Shown here: one piece after another, positions 17,858 through 26,859 of the stretch
How positions within the stretch are numbered: the first letter of the stretch is position 1
How the letters are laid out: each line of letters opens with the position of its first letter
Source of the DNA: Pseudogulbenkiania subflava DSM 22618
GTDB lineage: Bacteria > Pseudomonadota > Gammaproteobacteria > Burkholderiales > Chromobacteriaceae
Direction: 5' to 3'
Assembly: GCF_900177275.1 (NCBI RefSeq)
Contig: NZ_FXAG01000010.1
Coordinates: 62,001-126,000 of the forward strand
Length of the DNA stretch: 64,000 bases
Program-made: the position numbers and the translations under genes
The notes under the pieces: model-generated
What the model was told of the DNA's origin: nothing
The model's database searches: none
Seen by the model: only the letters and a program-made list of their open reading frames with translations

Positions 17858-18136
17858 CACTGTGTGCGCTATCGGCTGCATGGGCAGCGGCCCATAGTCT
17901 TTCTGGAATTGGTGCTCTGGCCTGCTTCGGGGCAGTGTTGCCAGGCTGGCGGGAATGACGCTCTTGCGAGGACTTTGCCTTGTATTCTGCGAGGCGAGGG
18001 CTATAGTGAAAGTGCGCCCCAAGGTGGTCGGATTGATTGTAGCGGTGTGAGCAGCTAGATCGGTGCCGAGACTGGAGGGGCGCTTATCATGTCTGCCGTT
18101 TCCCTTCGAGGAAACCGGAGTTCCATTGGGGGCCGC
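17858..18136. other. Convergent gap between rmlC and the phosphofructokinase gene
   Basis: 279 bp between converging genes. It holds GTTTCC-CTTCGA-GGAAAC (about 18098-18115), a small hairpin lacking a T-run, and a 12-codon mini-frame at about 18012 that I do not regard as a gene. I see no RNA gene. Confidence 0.4.
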
Positions 18137-19360
18137 TCATCGCCAGCGTAGTACTGGCCACTGCAACGACGGGTAGCTCGGCAGACCGTCGGCAAAGGGG
18201 GGCCAGTCCTCCCCCTGCAACAGGGGGCGCAGGTAGTCGAGAAAGTCAGGGCTCACCGAGAAACCGTCCGCGCCGATGTACGAGGCGGGTAGCCGGCGTT
18301 CGGCGTCGGCCACGTCGGCGAGCGCCACCGCGGCCATTTCCCAGTGCTCTTTCCCTTGTGCCGGACGCAACCCCACCATCACCCCGCTTTGTTCCTGCAA
18401 TGCCCATTCCAGCGCCGTGCGTCCGGCTGCTTGTGCCAGCCTGAGATCGAGCGCCGAAACGAGATGGCGCGCTGTGCGTTGCAGGCAATCCGCCACCGCG
18501 GCATGGACGTGCAGGCCGCGCTGCTGCGTCAGGTAGGACGCCACGCGCTGCGCGGCGCCACCCAGTTGCTGGAACGCGGAGCCGGGGGTGTAAGGCTGTT
18601 CGGCCAGCAGCACGCCGTTGTCGTCGCGCACTCCTTCGGCGACCACCACCACGGCGTGGCCGTGCTGCCGCAGGCAGGTGTCGAGGGCATCGAGCAGGCG
18701 TTCCGGCTGATACGGCACTTCGGGCAGCAACAGCAGGTGGGGGGCGTCGCCCGGGTGGCGGGTCGCGGCGGCGCAGCCGGCGGCGAGCCAGCCGGCGTTG
18801 CGGCCCATGGTTTCCAGCAGCATCACCCGTCCCGGCCCGAGGCTCGATACGTCCAGCGCCAACTCGCGTACCGAGGCGGCCAGATACTTGGCTGCCGAGG
18901 GGTAGCCGGGGCTGAAATGGGTCGCGACAAGGTCGTTGTCGATGGTCTTGGGGATGCCGATGACCCGGAGCGGGTAACCCAGGCGCTGGCCGAATTCGGT
19001 GAGTCGCAGCGCGGTGGTCATCGAGCCGTTGCCGCCGTTGAGCAACACCGTGCCGATGCCTGCCCCGCGCAGGACGGCGCGCAGCTGATGCCAGGTCTCC
19101 GGTGCCGAGTCGTACGGCGGCAGCATCTCGCGGCTGGAGCCGAAGCAGGTGCCGGGCAGGGTGGAGAGCTGTTGCCATTGCCGTTGCGGTACCGTGTCCA
19201 GGTCGAGCAGTTCGCCCTGGCGCAGCCCGGTCAGGCCGTGCCGGGCGGCACATAGCGACACGCCGGCGTGCCGGGCCGCTTCGATCACGCCCTGGGCCGA
19301 GGCGTTGACTACCGCCGTCGGCCCTCCTGATTGCAGATACAGCACACGCGGTGAAGTCAA
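18137..19360 (-). CDS. 6-phosphofructokinase, probably pyrophosphate-dependent, with altered nucleotide-site signature
   Basis: 407 residues of the PFK family: YLQSGGPTAVVNASAQGVIEAA at the N-terminus, GGNGSMTTAL, IPKTIDNDL and the METMGRNAGW-type substrate block (LLETMGRNAGWLAAG). Lys in PKTIDND is the known marker of PPi-dependent enzymes (ATP enzymes have Gly), but the paired position in the GGDDS motif reads GGNGS: Asn where the Mg-binding Asp sits and Gly as in ATP enzymes. So the phosphoryl donor is inferred, not certain. It transcribes away from the formate dehydrogenase operon. No operon partner is seen. Confidence 0.85.
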   Translation of the reverse strand: MTSPRVLYLQSGGPTAVVNASAQGVIEAARHAGVSLCAARHGLTGLRQGELLDLDTVPQRQWQQLSTLPGTCFGSSREMLPPYDSAPETWHQLRAVLRGAGIGTVLLNGGNGSMTTALRLTEFGQRLGYPLRVIGIPKTIDNDLVATHFSPGYPSAAKYLAASVRELALDVSSLGPGRVMLLETMGRNAGWLAAGCAAATRHPGDAPHLLLLPEVPYQPERLLDALDTCLRQHGHAVVVVAEGVRDDNGVLLAEQPYTPGSAFQQLGGAAQRVASYLTQQRGLHVHAAVADCLQRTARHLVSALDLRLAQAAGRTALEWALQEQSGVMVGLRPAQGKEHWEMAAVALADVADAERRLPASYIGADGFSVSPDFLDYLRPLLQGEDWPPFADGLPSYPSLQWPVLRWR

Positions 19361-19620
19361 GGCAGGCTCCCGAGCGACGTGGGCCTGGTGCGATGGCCGC
19401 GACAGGAGCGGTCCTGCACCGGGTGCACTTCCGAGGCGGCGGGTACCACCTCTTTAATTACCACTATAACAAAGCCGTACCGCTCTTCCGCTGTTGTCTC
19501 CGGATGTTGCGACCGTCAGGCGCAGATGCTTATTTGTTCCGTGTTTGATCTGATACCGGTTGTGGTCGCGCCGCTTGACTACAGTGAAAGAGTTAAACCC
19601 TATGCATAGGGGGATTTTAC
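19361..19620. promoter_or_regulatory. Divergent promoter region between PFK and formate dehydrogenase genes
   Basis: 260 bp with an AT-rich centre (about 19450-19490) likely to hold the PFK promoter on the minus strand. Close to the formate dehydrogenase start lies a perfect 14-bp palindrome CCCTATGCATAGGG (19598-19611), which merges into the GGGGGA ribosome-binding site. It could be an operator or a translational control hairpin. TTGACT at 19575 is a possible -35, but its spacing to TATGCA is 20 bp. Confidence 0.5.
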
Positions 19621-21057
19621 GTGCGCGTGCTGCCCCGACACCTTGCCGCCCATACCTTCTACCATCTTGCCGAGCCGCTGGCTGGGCGTTGCTGCCGTGG
19701 GCTGGCCTGCTTTGCCGCACGCGCCGATGCACCGGTGCGCTGGTCGGCGGCAGAGCGCGACAGGTCTTCTCTGTATTGTCTCGGCAAGTGTTACGCCGGC
19801 CCCAGCGCGGCCGACCACGATCCGCGTCCGCACATCGAGGTGCACAGCCGTCAGGCGGTGTTGCTCGGCAACGTGCTGACGGGAGGGGTACACCGCCTGG
19901 CCGACTACGTCACGCGCGGTGGCGGGACGGCGCGGCAGCGTGCCATGGCCATGGCGCCGGAGGAACTGCGGCGCGCCGTGGAGATGTCCGGACTGCGCGG
20001 CCGCGGCGGCGCCGGCTTCCCGGCGGGGAAGAAATGGCAGGCAGTGGCGGCGCAGCCGGCCGATCGCAAGTATCTGGTGGTCAACGCCGACGAGGGCGAC
20101 CCCGGCGCCTTCTCCGACCGTTTCCTGCTGGAGGACGATCCTTTCCGTGTGCTCGAGGCGATGATCATCGCCGCCCATGGCGTGGGTGCCGGGCAGGGCT
20201 ATATCTATCTGCGCAAGGAGTATCCGCTGGCGGGGGCGAGGTTGGCCGACGCCATCGAGCAGGCGCGCCGGGCTGGCTGGCTGGGGGAGCGCTTCGACGT
20301 CGAGCTGGTGATCGGGGCGGGCAGCTACCTGTGCGGCGAGGAGACCGCGCTGCTCAACGCGCTGGAAGGGCGCCGCCCCGAGGTGCGGCTGCGGCCGCCG
20401 CAGATCAGCGAATACGGTCTGTTCGGCGCACCGACGCTGCTGCACAACGTCGAGACCCTGTGCGCGCTGCCGTGGATCGTCGAGCACGGCGCCGTTGCCT
20501 ACGCCGCGCTCGGCTTCTCGTCGAGCCGCGGCACCAAGCTGTTGTCGCTCAATTCGCTGTTCAGCCGGCCGGGGCTGTACGAGGTCGAGTTCGGGCTGCC
20601 CTTGTTCGAGGTGGTCGACAAACTGGGTGGCGGATTGCGCCGCGGCCGCCTCAAGGGGGTCATGGTGGGCGGACCGCTGGCCGGCATCGTGCCGCCGCGC
20701 CTGCTCGATACCCCGCTGGGCTACGAGGAGATGCAGGCCATCGGGTGTGCCGTGGGGCACGGCGGGGTGATCGCCTTTGCCGACGATACCCCGCTCGCCG
20801 CCATCCTGGCCGAGGTGTTTCGCTTTGGCGCCAGCGAATCGTGCGGCAAATGCACCCCGTGCCAGCGCGGCACGCCGCAGCTGGCGGCGATGTTCGAGGC
20901 GGCGATGGAGGGAGGGCGCATCGAGCCGGGGCGTTGTGCCGATCTGCTCGACGCGCTCGGCGCCGCCAGCCTGTGCGGGCACGGGCGCGGTCTGGCCGAG
21001 TTCGCCCGGGCCGTCCAGACCCATTTTCCCGAGGAGTGGAAGGCATGCTTCAGCTGA
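19621..21057 (+). CDS. NAD-dependent formate dehydrogenase beta (NuoF-like, flavin) subunit
   Basis: 478 residues. Residues 1-75 hold a thioredoxin-like [2Fe-2S] module (Cys pattern CRGLAC then CLGKC), as in the C-terminal half of NuoE. From about residue 95 it is NuoF-like: LRGRGGAGFPAGKKW, YLVVNADEGDPGAFSDR (FMN/NADH site), GAGSYLCGEETALLN, and the 4Fe-4S motif ESCGKCTPCQRGT with a later LCGHG. It takes electrons from the Mo subunit to NAD+. GTG 19621 with GGGGGA upstream is the start. It overlaps the next gene by 13 bp. No separate fdsG-type gene is upstream. Confidence 0.9.
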   Translation: MRVLPRHLAAHTFYHLAEPLAGRCCRGLACFAARADAPVRWSAAERDRSSLYCLGKCYAGPSAADHDPRPHIEVHSRQAVLLGNVLTGGVHRLADYVTRGGGTARQRAMAMAPEELRRAVEMSGLRGRGGAGFPAGKKWQAVAAQPADRKYLVVNADEGDPGAFSDRFLLEDDPFRVLEAMIIAAHGVGAGQGYIYLRKEYPLAGARLADAIEQARRAGWLGERFDVELVIGAGSYLCGEETALLNALEGRRPEVRLRPPQISEYGLFGAPTLLHNVETLCALPWIVEHGAVAYAALGFSSSRGTKLLSLNSLFSRPGLYEVEFGLPLFEVVDKLGGGLRRGRLKGVMVGGPLAGIVPPRLLDTPLGYEEMQAIGCAVGHGGVIAFADDTPLAAILAEVFRFGASESCGKCTPCQRGTPQLAAMFEAAMEGGRIEPGRCADLLDALGAASLCGHGRGLAEFARAVQTHFPEEWKACFS

Positions 21058-23702
21058 CCATCGACGGCATCGTCCAGAGCGCCGCGCCGGGCCGGCTGCT
21101 CGACGTGTTGTTGCAGGCCGGCGCCGAGGTGCCGCATCTGTGCCACGACCTGCGGCTCACGCCGCACGGCGGCTGCCGGCTGTGCCTGGTGGAGGTCGAC
21201 GGCGAGCCGCGGCCGGTGGCGAGCTGCGCCTGCCAGGCCGAGGACGGCATGGTGATCCGCACCGACACGCCAGCCCTGCGCGCCTTGCGCCGTACCCACT
21301 TGCAGCTGTTGGCCGAAAGCTATCCGCCGGCGGCCATGGAGGCCGAACCGCAGCACCCGCTGCATCGGCTGTTTGCGGCCTATGACGTGGAGCCGGGCGG
21401 GCAGCTGCGCGATGGCCTGTTTCTCGACGACACGCACCCCTATATCGGCGTCGACATGACGCGCTGTATCGACTGCCAGCGCTGCGTGCGCATCTGCGAG
21501 CAGCTGCAAGGGCAGTTCGTGTGGGAGGCGTGGCAGCGCGGTGCGGCGCTGCGCATCGCCCCGGCGCACGGTGCCACCCTGCTGGAAGGGGGCTGCGTCA
21601 GCTGCGGCGCCTGCGTCGACAGCTGCCCGAGCGGGGCGCTTTACGACAAGCGCGTGACGGTGGAGGTGGAGGGCTGGACGCGCACCACCTGCGTCTACTG
21701 CGCGGTGGGCTGCCAGATGGAGGTGGGCCGTCGCGGCGCGCGGGTGGTGGCGGTGCGCCCGGCGGCGAGCCCGGTCAACCGCGGCCACCTGTGCGTCAAG
21801 GGCCGCTACGCCTTCGAATTCAACCACTCGCCCGAACGCATCGCCTGGCCGATGATCCGCGACGGTGAGGGATGGCGCCGGGTGAGCTGGGACGAGGCGC
21901 TCGACTTCACCGCCGCCAAGCTGCGCGCCATTGTCGCCGCGCATGGTGCGGACGCCATTGGCGTGCTGGGTTCGGCGCGCGCCACCAACGAAGAGAATTA
22001 CCTAGCGCAGAAATTCGCCCGGGTGGTGCTCGGCACCAACAACATCGACTGCTGCGCACGCGTCTGCCACACCCCCAGCGCCAAGGCCTTGAAGACCATG
22101 CTCGGCACCGGTGCGGCGAGCAATGGCTTCGACGATATCGAGCTGGCCGGGGCGTTCCTGATCTGCGGCGCCAACCCGACCGAGAACCACCCGGTGGTGG
22201 GGGCGCGCATCAAGCAGGCGGTGCTGAACGGCGCCAGACTGGTGGTGATCGACCCGCGCCGCACCGAACTGGCCGGGCTGGCCGACGTGCACCTGGCGCC
22301 GCGACCGGGTTGCAATGTGCCGCTGTTCAACGCCATGGCGGCGACCCTGATCGAGGAAGACCTGCTCGACCATGCCTTCATCGGCGAGCGGGTCGCCGGG
22401 CTCGACGAGTTTGCCGATTTCATCGTCGACTATGCCCCGGAGCGGGTGGCGATGGAGTGTGGCGTGAGCGCCGCCGACATCCGTGCCGCCGCCCGGCTCT
22501 ACGCGGCCGGCCGCCCGTCGATGTGCCTGCATGGTCTGGGTGTGACCGAGCACCTGCAGGGCACCGAGGGCGTGATGACGCTGATCAACCTGGCACTGCT
22601 CACCGGCAACCTGGGTCGGCCCGGCGCCGGCATCAACCCCCTGCGCGGGCAGAACAATGTGCAGGGGGCGGCGCACATGGGCTGCGACCCGGCGACGCTG
22701 CCCGGCGGGCAGTCGTTCAAGGAGGCCGGGGCGCGGTGCGCCTCGGCATGGGGTGCCCCGCTGCCGGAACGCCATGGCCGCAACCTGCTGCAGATGGTGG
22801 ACGCCGCCGCCGCCGGGGAGCTGAAGGCGATCTGGGCCTTCGGCTACGACATCTACCTGTCGCTGGCCAACGTCGCCGAGACGACCCGGGCGCTGTCCGA
22901 GCTGGAGCTGGTGATCGTGCAGGACCTGTTCCTCAACGAAACCGCCAAGGCCTTCGGCAGCGTGTTTCTGCCGGCGGCGTCGTTCCTCGAGCGTGACGGT
23001 ACCTTCATGAATTCGGACCGGCGCGTGCAGCGCATCCGCCAGGTCGTGCCTGCACCGGGGGAGGCACGGCCCGACTGGTGGATCATCCAGCAGCTGGCGG
23101 CGCGGCTGGGGCGGGCCGAGGGGTTCGATTTTGCCGGTCCGCAGGCGATCTGGGACGAGGTGCGTGCGTTGTGGCCGGAGGGTGCCGGGCTCAGTTACGC
23201 CCGCCTGGAACACGAAAGCCTGCACTGGCCCTGCCCAGACGAGCAGCATCCGGGCACCCCGGTGCTGTATCAGTCGAGCTTCCCGGTCGGCCAGCGCGCC
23301 ACGCTGGCAGCCATTGCCTACCTGCCGACACCGGAACAGACCGATGCCGACTACCCGCTGCTCCTGCTCACCGGGCGTACGCTCTACCAGTTCAACGCCG
23401 GTACGCTGAGCAACCGTACCCCCGACGCGGTGCTGCGCCCGGCCGACACGCTGGACATGGCGCCGGCCGACGCCACGCGCCTGGGGCTGGCCGACGCCAC
23501 GCCGGTGCGGGTGACCAGCCGCTACGGCGAGGTGGTGCTGCCGCTGCGCATCAGCCGGCAGGTACAGCCGGGGCAGGTGTTCGCCACCTTCCACGGCAGC
23601 GAACCGCTGGTGAACCGGCTGACCTCGTCGATTCGCGACCTGCAGGTGCAGGCGCCGGAGTACAAGGTGACCGCGGTGCGGGTAACGGCTGCATCGGCCT
23701 GA
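21045..23702 (+). CDS. NAD-dependent formate dehydrogenase alpha (molybdopterin catalytic) subunit
   Basis: 885 residues: N-terminal [2Fe-2S] ferredoxin domain (HLCHDLRLTPHGGCRLC), a His/Cys NuoG-like cluster region, two 4Fe-4S clusters (CIDCQRCVRIC and CVSCGACVDSCPSG), then the Mo-bisPGD domain opening with a 4Fe-4S motif CVYCAVGC. Cys341 in CARVCHTP is the Mo ligand, a cysteine rather than selenocysteine. The C-terminal molydop-binding domain is complete. It oxidises formate to CO2. The chaperones FdsC/FdhD and FdsD are not next to it. Confidence 0.93.
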   Translation: MLQLTIDGIVQSAAPGRLLDVLLQAGAEVPHLCHDLRLTPHGGCRLCLVEVDGEPRPVASCACQAEDGMVIRTDTPALRALRRTHLQLLAESYPPAAMEAEPQHPLHRLFAAYDVEPGGQLRDGLFLDDTHPYIGVDMTRCIDCQRCVRICEQLQGQFVWEAWQRGAALRIAPAHGATLLEGGCVSCGACVDSCPSGALYDKRVTVEVEGWTRTTCVYCAVGCQMEVGRRGARVVAVRPAASPVNRGHLCVKGRYAFEFNHSPERIAWPMIRDGEGWRRVSWDEALDFTAAKLRAIVAAHGADAIGVLGSARATNEENYLAQKFARVVLGTNNIDCCARVCHTPSAKALKTMLGTGAASNGFDDIELAGAFLICGANPTENHPVVGARIKQAVLNGARLVVIDPRRTELAGLADVHLAPRPGCNVPLFNAMAATLIEEDLLDHAFIGERVAGLDEFADFIVDYAPERVAMECGVSAADIRAAARLYAAGRPSMCLHGLGVTEHLQGTEGVMTLINLALLTGNLGRPGAGINPLRGQNNVQGAAHMGCDPATLPGGQSFKEAGARCASAWGAPLPERHGRNLLQMVDAAAAGELKAIWAFGYDIYLSLANVAETTRALSELELVIVQDLFLNETAKAFGSVFLPAASFLERDGTFMNSDRRVQRIRQVVPAPGEARPDWWIIQQLAARLGRAEGFDFAGPQAIWDEVRALWPEGAGLSYARLEHESLHWPCPDEQHPGTPVLYQSSFPVGQRATLAAIAYLPTPEQTDADYPLLLLTGRTLYQFNAGTLSNRTPDAVLRPADTLDMAPADATRLGLADATPVRVTSRYGEVVLPLRISRQVQPGQVFATFHGSEPLVNRLTSSIRDLQVQAPEYKVTAVRVTAASA

Positions 23703-23720
23703 GGGAAAGGGAGGGCGCTG

Positions 23721-24575
23721 ATGGCGCTATATGGATTCGATGCTTTCTCGCCGGCCGAGATCGCCGAACGGGTGGAAAAGATCGGCGTGATCAAGGCGCA
23801 GCTGCCGCTGCGGCAGATGGCGCTGCTGGGCGTACTGGCCGGTGCCTTCATCGGCCTGGGCGCGCTTTACTTCGTGCTGGTGACCAGCGACCCCGGCCTG
23901 GGTTTCGCCGCCGGCCGCGTGCTGGGCGGGCTGGTGTTTTCGCTCGGGTTGTTGCTGGTGGTGGTGGCCGGGGCGGAGCTCTTCACCGGCAACAACCTGC
24001 TTGCCATGGCCTGGGCCGATGGCCGTATCGGCACCGGCCTCTTGCTGCGGAACTGGCTGGTGGTGTGCCTGGCCAATTTTGTTGGCGCCGCCGGCTTGGC
24101 GCTGATGGTGTGGTTGTCGGGGCACCCGGCCCTGAACCACGGACTGGTGGCAGAGCAGGTGGTGCGGCTGGCCGCCGCCAAGTGCTCGGCACCGCTGGCC
24201 ACGCTGTTCTGGCGCGGGGCGTTGTGCAATGTGCTGGTGTGCCTGGCGGTGTGGATGGCGATGGCCGGGCGCAGCGTCACCGACAAGATGGTGGCGGTGG
24301 TGTTTCCGATCTCGGCCTTCGTCGCCGCCGGTTTCGAGCACAGCATCGCCAACATGTACCTGATCCCGCTGGCGATGCTGCTCAAGGATGGCGTCGCCGG
24401 CCCGATTCCGTTCGCCGACGCCATCGGCTGGGGCGGCCTGTTGCGCAACCTGCTGCCGGTGATCGCCGGCAATCTGCTGGGTGGCAGCGTGCTGGTGGCG
24501 CTGGTGTATTACCTGATCTACCGACGCGGGGCCGCCGTGGCGGCGCCCGTTGCGGCGGAAAGCGGGAGCGAGTGA
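23721..24575 (+). CDS. FocA/NirC-family formate-nitrite transporter
   Basis: 284 residues with six transmembrane segments and family motifs: GVLAGAFIGLGALYFVLV, GAELFTGNNLLAMAW, NVLVCLAVWMAMAGRSVTDK and FEHSIANMYLIPLAML, the last carrying the conserved His of the channel filter. It sits 18 bp after the formate dehydrogenase alpha gene and so very likely imports formate for it. Its stop overlaps the next ATG (TGATG). Confidence 0.93.
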   Translation: MALYGFDAFSPAEIAERVEKIGVIKAQLPLRQMALLGVLAGAFIGLGALYFVLVTSDPGLGFAAGRVLGGLVFSLGLLLVVVAGAELFTGNNLLAMAWADGRIGTGLLLRNWLVVCLANFVGAAGLALMVWLSGHPALNHGLVAEQVVRLAAAKCSAPLATLFWRGALCNVLVCLAVWMAMAGRSVTDKMVAVVFPISAFVAAGFEHSIANMYLIPLAMLLKDGVAGPIPFADAIGWGGLLRNLLPVIAGNLLGGSVLVALVYYLIYRRGAAVAAPVAAESGSE

Positions 24576-25936
24576 TGCGTATCACCTTTCTGGGGGCGGT
24601 CGGCACCGTCACCGGCAGCAAGTTTCTGGTGGAGCACGGTGGTGCGCGCGTGCTGGTGGATTGCGGTTTGTTCCAGGGCTTCAAGCAGTTGCGCCTGCGC
24701 AACTGGGCGCGGCTGCCGTTCGAGCCGGCCCGCCTCGACGCCGTGGTGTTGACGCATGCCCACCTCGACCACAGCGGCTATCTGCCGCTGCTGGTGCGCG
24801 AAGGGTTTGCCGGTCCGGTGTACGCCAGCGAGGCGAGCTGCGCGCTGGCGGAGATCCTGCTGCCGGATAGCGGCCACTTGCAGGAGGAAGAGGCCGAGTA
24901 CGCCAACCGCCACGGCTTCTCCAAGCACCACCCGGCACTGCCGCTCTATACCCTGGCCGACGCGGAGCGCTCGCTGAAGGCCCTGCAGATGCTGCCTTGG
25001 CATCAGCCCCGGCAGGTGGCGAAGGGGATCACGGTGACGCTCTACCCGGCTGGGCACATTCTCGGCGCCGCCATGGTGGAAATCAGCGCCGGCGGCGTGA
25101 CGCTGCTGTGTTCTGGTGACCTGGGGCGACCGCACGATCCGATCATGGTGCCGCCGGAACGCATCGCCCGGGCCGACTATCTGCTGGTGGAGTCGACCTA
25201 TGGCGACCGTCGCCACCCGCCGGAAGATACCGCCAAGGTGCTGGCCGAGATCATTCGGCGCACCACGGCGCGCCATGGCATCACGCTGATCCCGTCCTTC
25301 GCGGTGGGGCGCACCCAGTCGCTGATGTATTACCTGTACCGTTTGAAGCAGTCAGGAGCGATTCCGGCCGACCTGCCGGTGTTCCTCAACAGCCCGATGG
25401 CCACCGATGCCACCGAGCTCTACCACCGCTTCCGCCCCGAGCATCGTCTCAGCCCGACAGAGTGCGAGGGCATGTGCCGCGTGGCGCATATCGTGCGCAC
25501 GGTGGAGGAGTCCAAGAGCCTCAACGAACGGCACGAGCCCGCCATCATCATTTCCGCCAGCGGCATGGCTACCGGCGGCCGGGTGTTGCACCACCTCAAG
25601 GCGTTCGCACCCTATGCCCGCAACACGCTGCTGTTTTCCGGCTTTCAGGCAGGCGGAACGCGCGGGGCGGCAATCGTCGGCGGAGCGGAATCGGTACGCA
25701 TCCACGGCGAGGAGGTGCCGATCCGCGCCGAGGTGGTGATGCTGGAGAACCTGTCGGCGCACGCCGATGCCGGCGAAATCCTGACCTGGCTGGGGGGCTT
25801 CGAGCGTCCGCCGCGGCATACCTTCGTGGTGCACGGCGAACCGGTGGCATCTGACGCGCTGCGGCGTCGCATCGCCACCGAGCTGCATTGGCCCTGTTCG
25901 GTGCCCGAGCACGGCATGACGGTGCAGCTGGACTGA
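24575..25936 (+). CDS. Metallo-beta-lactamase/beta-CASP RNA-processing nuclease
   Basis: 453 residues: MBL domain with LTHAHLDHSGYLP (HxHxDH, about residue 60), PAGHILGAAM, CSGDLGRP, then a beta-CASP domain with IPSFAVGRTQSLMYYL and NSPMATDAT, and C-terminal HADAGEI and FVVHGE motifs supplying the last metal-binding His. It matches bacterial homologues of CPSF73-type endo/exoribonucleases. Translational coupling to the formate transporter is clear; why an RNase should accompany formate oxidation is unknown. Confidence 0.9.
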   Translation: MRITFLGAVGTVTGSKFLVEHGGARVLVDCGLFQGFKQLRLRNWARLPFEPARLDAVVLTHAHLDHSGYLPLLVREGFAGPVYASEASCALAEILLPDSGHLQEEEAEYANRHGFSKHHPALPLYTLADAERSLKALQMLPWHQPRQVAKGITVTLYPAGHILGAAMVEISAGGVTLLCSGDLGRPHDPIMVPPERIARADYLLVESTYGDRRHPPEDTAKVLAEIIRRTTARHGITLIPSFAVGRTQSLMYYLYRLKQSGAIPADLPVFLNSPMATDATELYHRFRPEHRLSPTECEGMCRVAHIVRTVEESKSLNERHEPAIIISASGMATGGRVLHHLKAFAPYARNTLLFSGFQAGGTRGAAIVGGAESVRIHGEEVPIRAEVVMLENLSAHADAGEILTWLGGFERPPRHTFVVHGEPVASDALRRRIATELHWPCSVPEHGMTVQLD

Positions 25937-26072
25937 GAGCAGGTTCTTAAGAGCAGGAACACTGCTTGTTAGTCTGTGGTGAGTTCAGCCACTTACGGGT
26001 TGAACTCAGTAGGGATTCCAATCCTTCCCGCTCTTGAGAGAGGCGAGTGAAAGCGAGAGGACGAGGAGGGTG
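25937..26072. other. Junction between the nuclease gene and a lower-GC islet
   Basis: Contains GCAGGTTCTTA (about 25949), resembling the AGGTTCTTA end of palindromic copy D, next to AAGAGCAGGAAC. GAGTTCA (25981-25987) pairs with TGAACTC (26001-26007). It looks like scarred DNA at an insertion boundary rather than a promoter. Confidence 0.4.
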
Positions 26073-26831
26073 TCAAGGCAAGGCTGGTAAACTAGCGGGA
26101 TTACCTTTCGATGATTCGCGAATTTGTGCGGCAAAATTGCTCGACCAATCTTGTATCTTGATTAGATAAAGCTTCTTCGTTTCGTCGATTTTATCTACAT
26201 TCCAGCTGTTTTGTGCGAGCATTTGCTCATTGTCGCGTTTGAATCCCGCCAATTCCGGGTTGAACCAGACGGATGCCTTGATAAAGCCTTGGCTGGTAAA
26301 ACGTTCGTAGTCCGAATAGATCATGACTGGCGGAAGATCTGCATGATTTTGATTGGCCCAGTTTCGTAAATCACCGAAATAACCCGTTGTTTGTGCGAAA
26401 TTGATTACTGGCCTGATTACGAGACATTCCGGGAAGTTAAAAGAGCTATTGAAACGGGTATGGAAGTAACTGGTTTTGGTTTTCGCATACGAGCACGGAT
26501 CATCGCTCCAATTTGTTGCGCCTGGCCAGTCCTTTTCATTGGCAATAAATCGAATCAGACCTGAAATTTGCCCACTTGGAGTCACTTTGGCCAGCAGCGC
26601 ATTCGCGATTGGGATCGTGATACTTTGGTCGCTGGAATAAGTGTGTGTGCCATTGCTGTCAAATCTCACGGCGACAGTCCAATTGCCTGGTGGAAGTGGG
26701 AGATTCTTTTTGCCTAATGAAATTTGCCCGGTTACCGTATCGTTGATTTTTAGATCAAATAAATCTTGCGCATTTGTCCATGACGAAATTATCAAGCCAT
26801 TGAAGAATAATGCTATCATCTTTTTATGCAT
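26073..26831 (-). CDS. Secreted hypothetical protein in a lower-GC islet
   Basis: 252 residues with a signal peptide (KKMIALFFNGLIISSWTNAQ, about 1-22) and no membrane segment after it. The mature part has a beta-rich pattern (LPLPPGNWTVAVRFDSNGTHTY) and a pair of Cys (DDPCSY, FPECLV) that could form a disulfide. I recognise no family. ATG 26831 has a perfect AGGAGG at about 26842-26847 on the minus strand. Codon use is clearly more AT-rich than in the flanking genes, suggesting transfer. It follows a second, broken secreted gene in the same direction. Confidence 0.7.
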   Translation of the reverse strand: MHKKMIALFFNGLIISSWTNAQDLFDLKINDTVTGQISLGKKNLPLPPGNWTVAVRFDSNGTHTYSSDQSITIPIANALLAKVTPSGQISGLIRFIANEKDWPGATNWSDDPCSYAKTKTSYFHTRFNSSFNFPECLVIRPVINFAQTTGYFGDLRNWANQNHADLPPVMIYSDYERFTSQGFIKASVWFNPELAGFKRDNEQMLAQNSWNVDKIDETKKLYLIKIQDWSSNFAAQIRESSKGNPASLPALP

Positions 26832-26859
26832 ATGATGTACCTCCTAATTGCTGTAGCAT

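Noticed and set aside
18012-18050. Mini-frame of 12 codons resembling the N-terminus of a secreted protein downstream of rmlC
   Set aside because: Too short, no clear ribosome-binding site and no continuation in any frame; possibly a gene scar, not supportable.
17858-18136. tRNA or small RNA gene between rmlC and the phosphofructokinase gene
   Set aside because: No cloverleaf or terminator pattern found; only a weak hairpin without a T-run.
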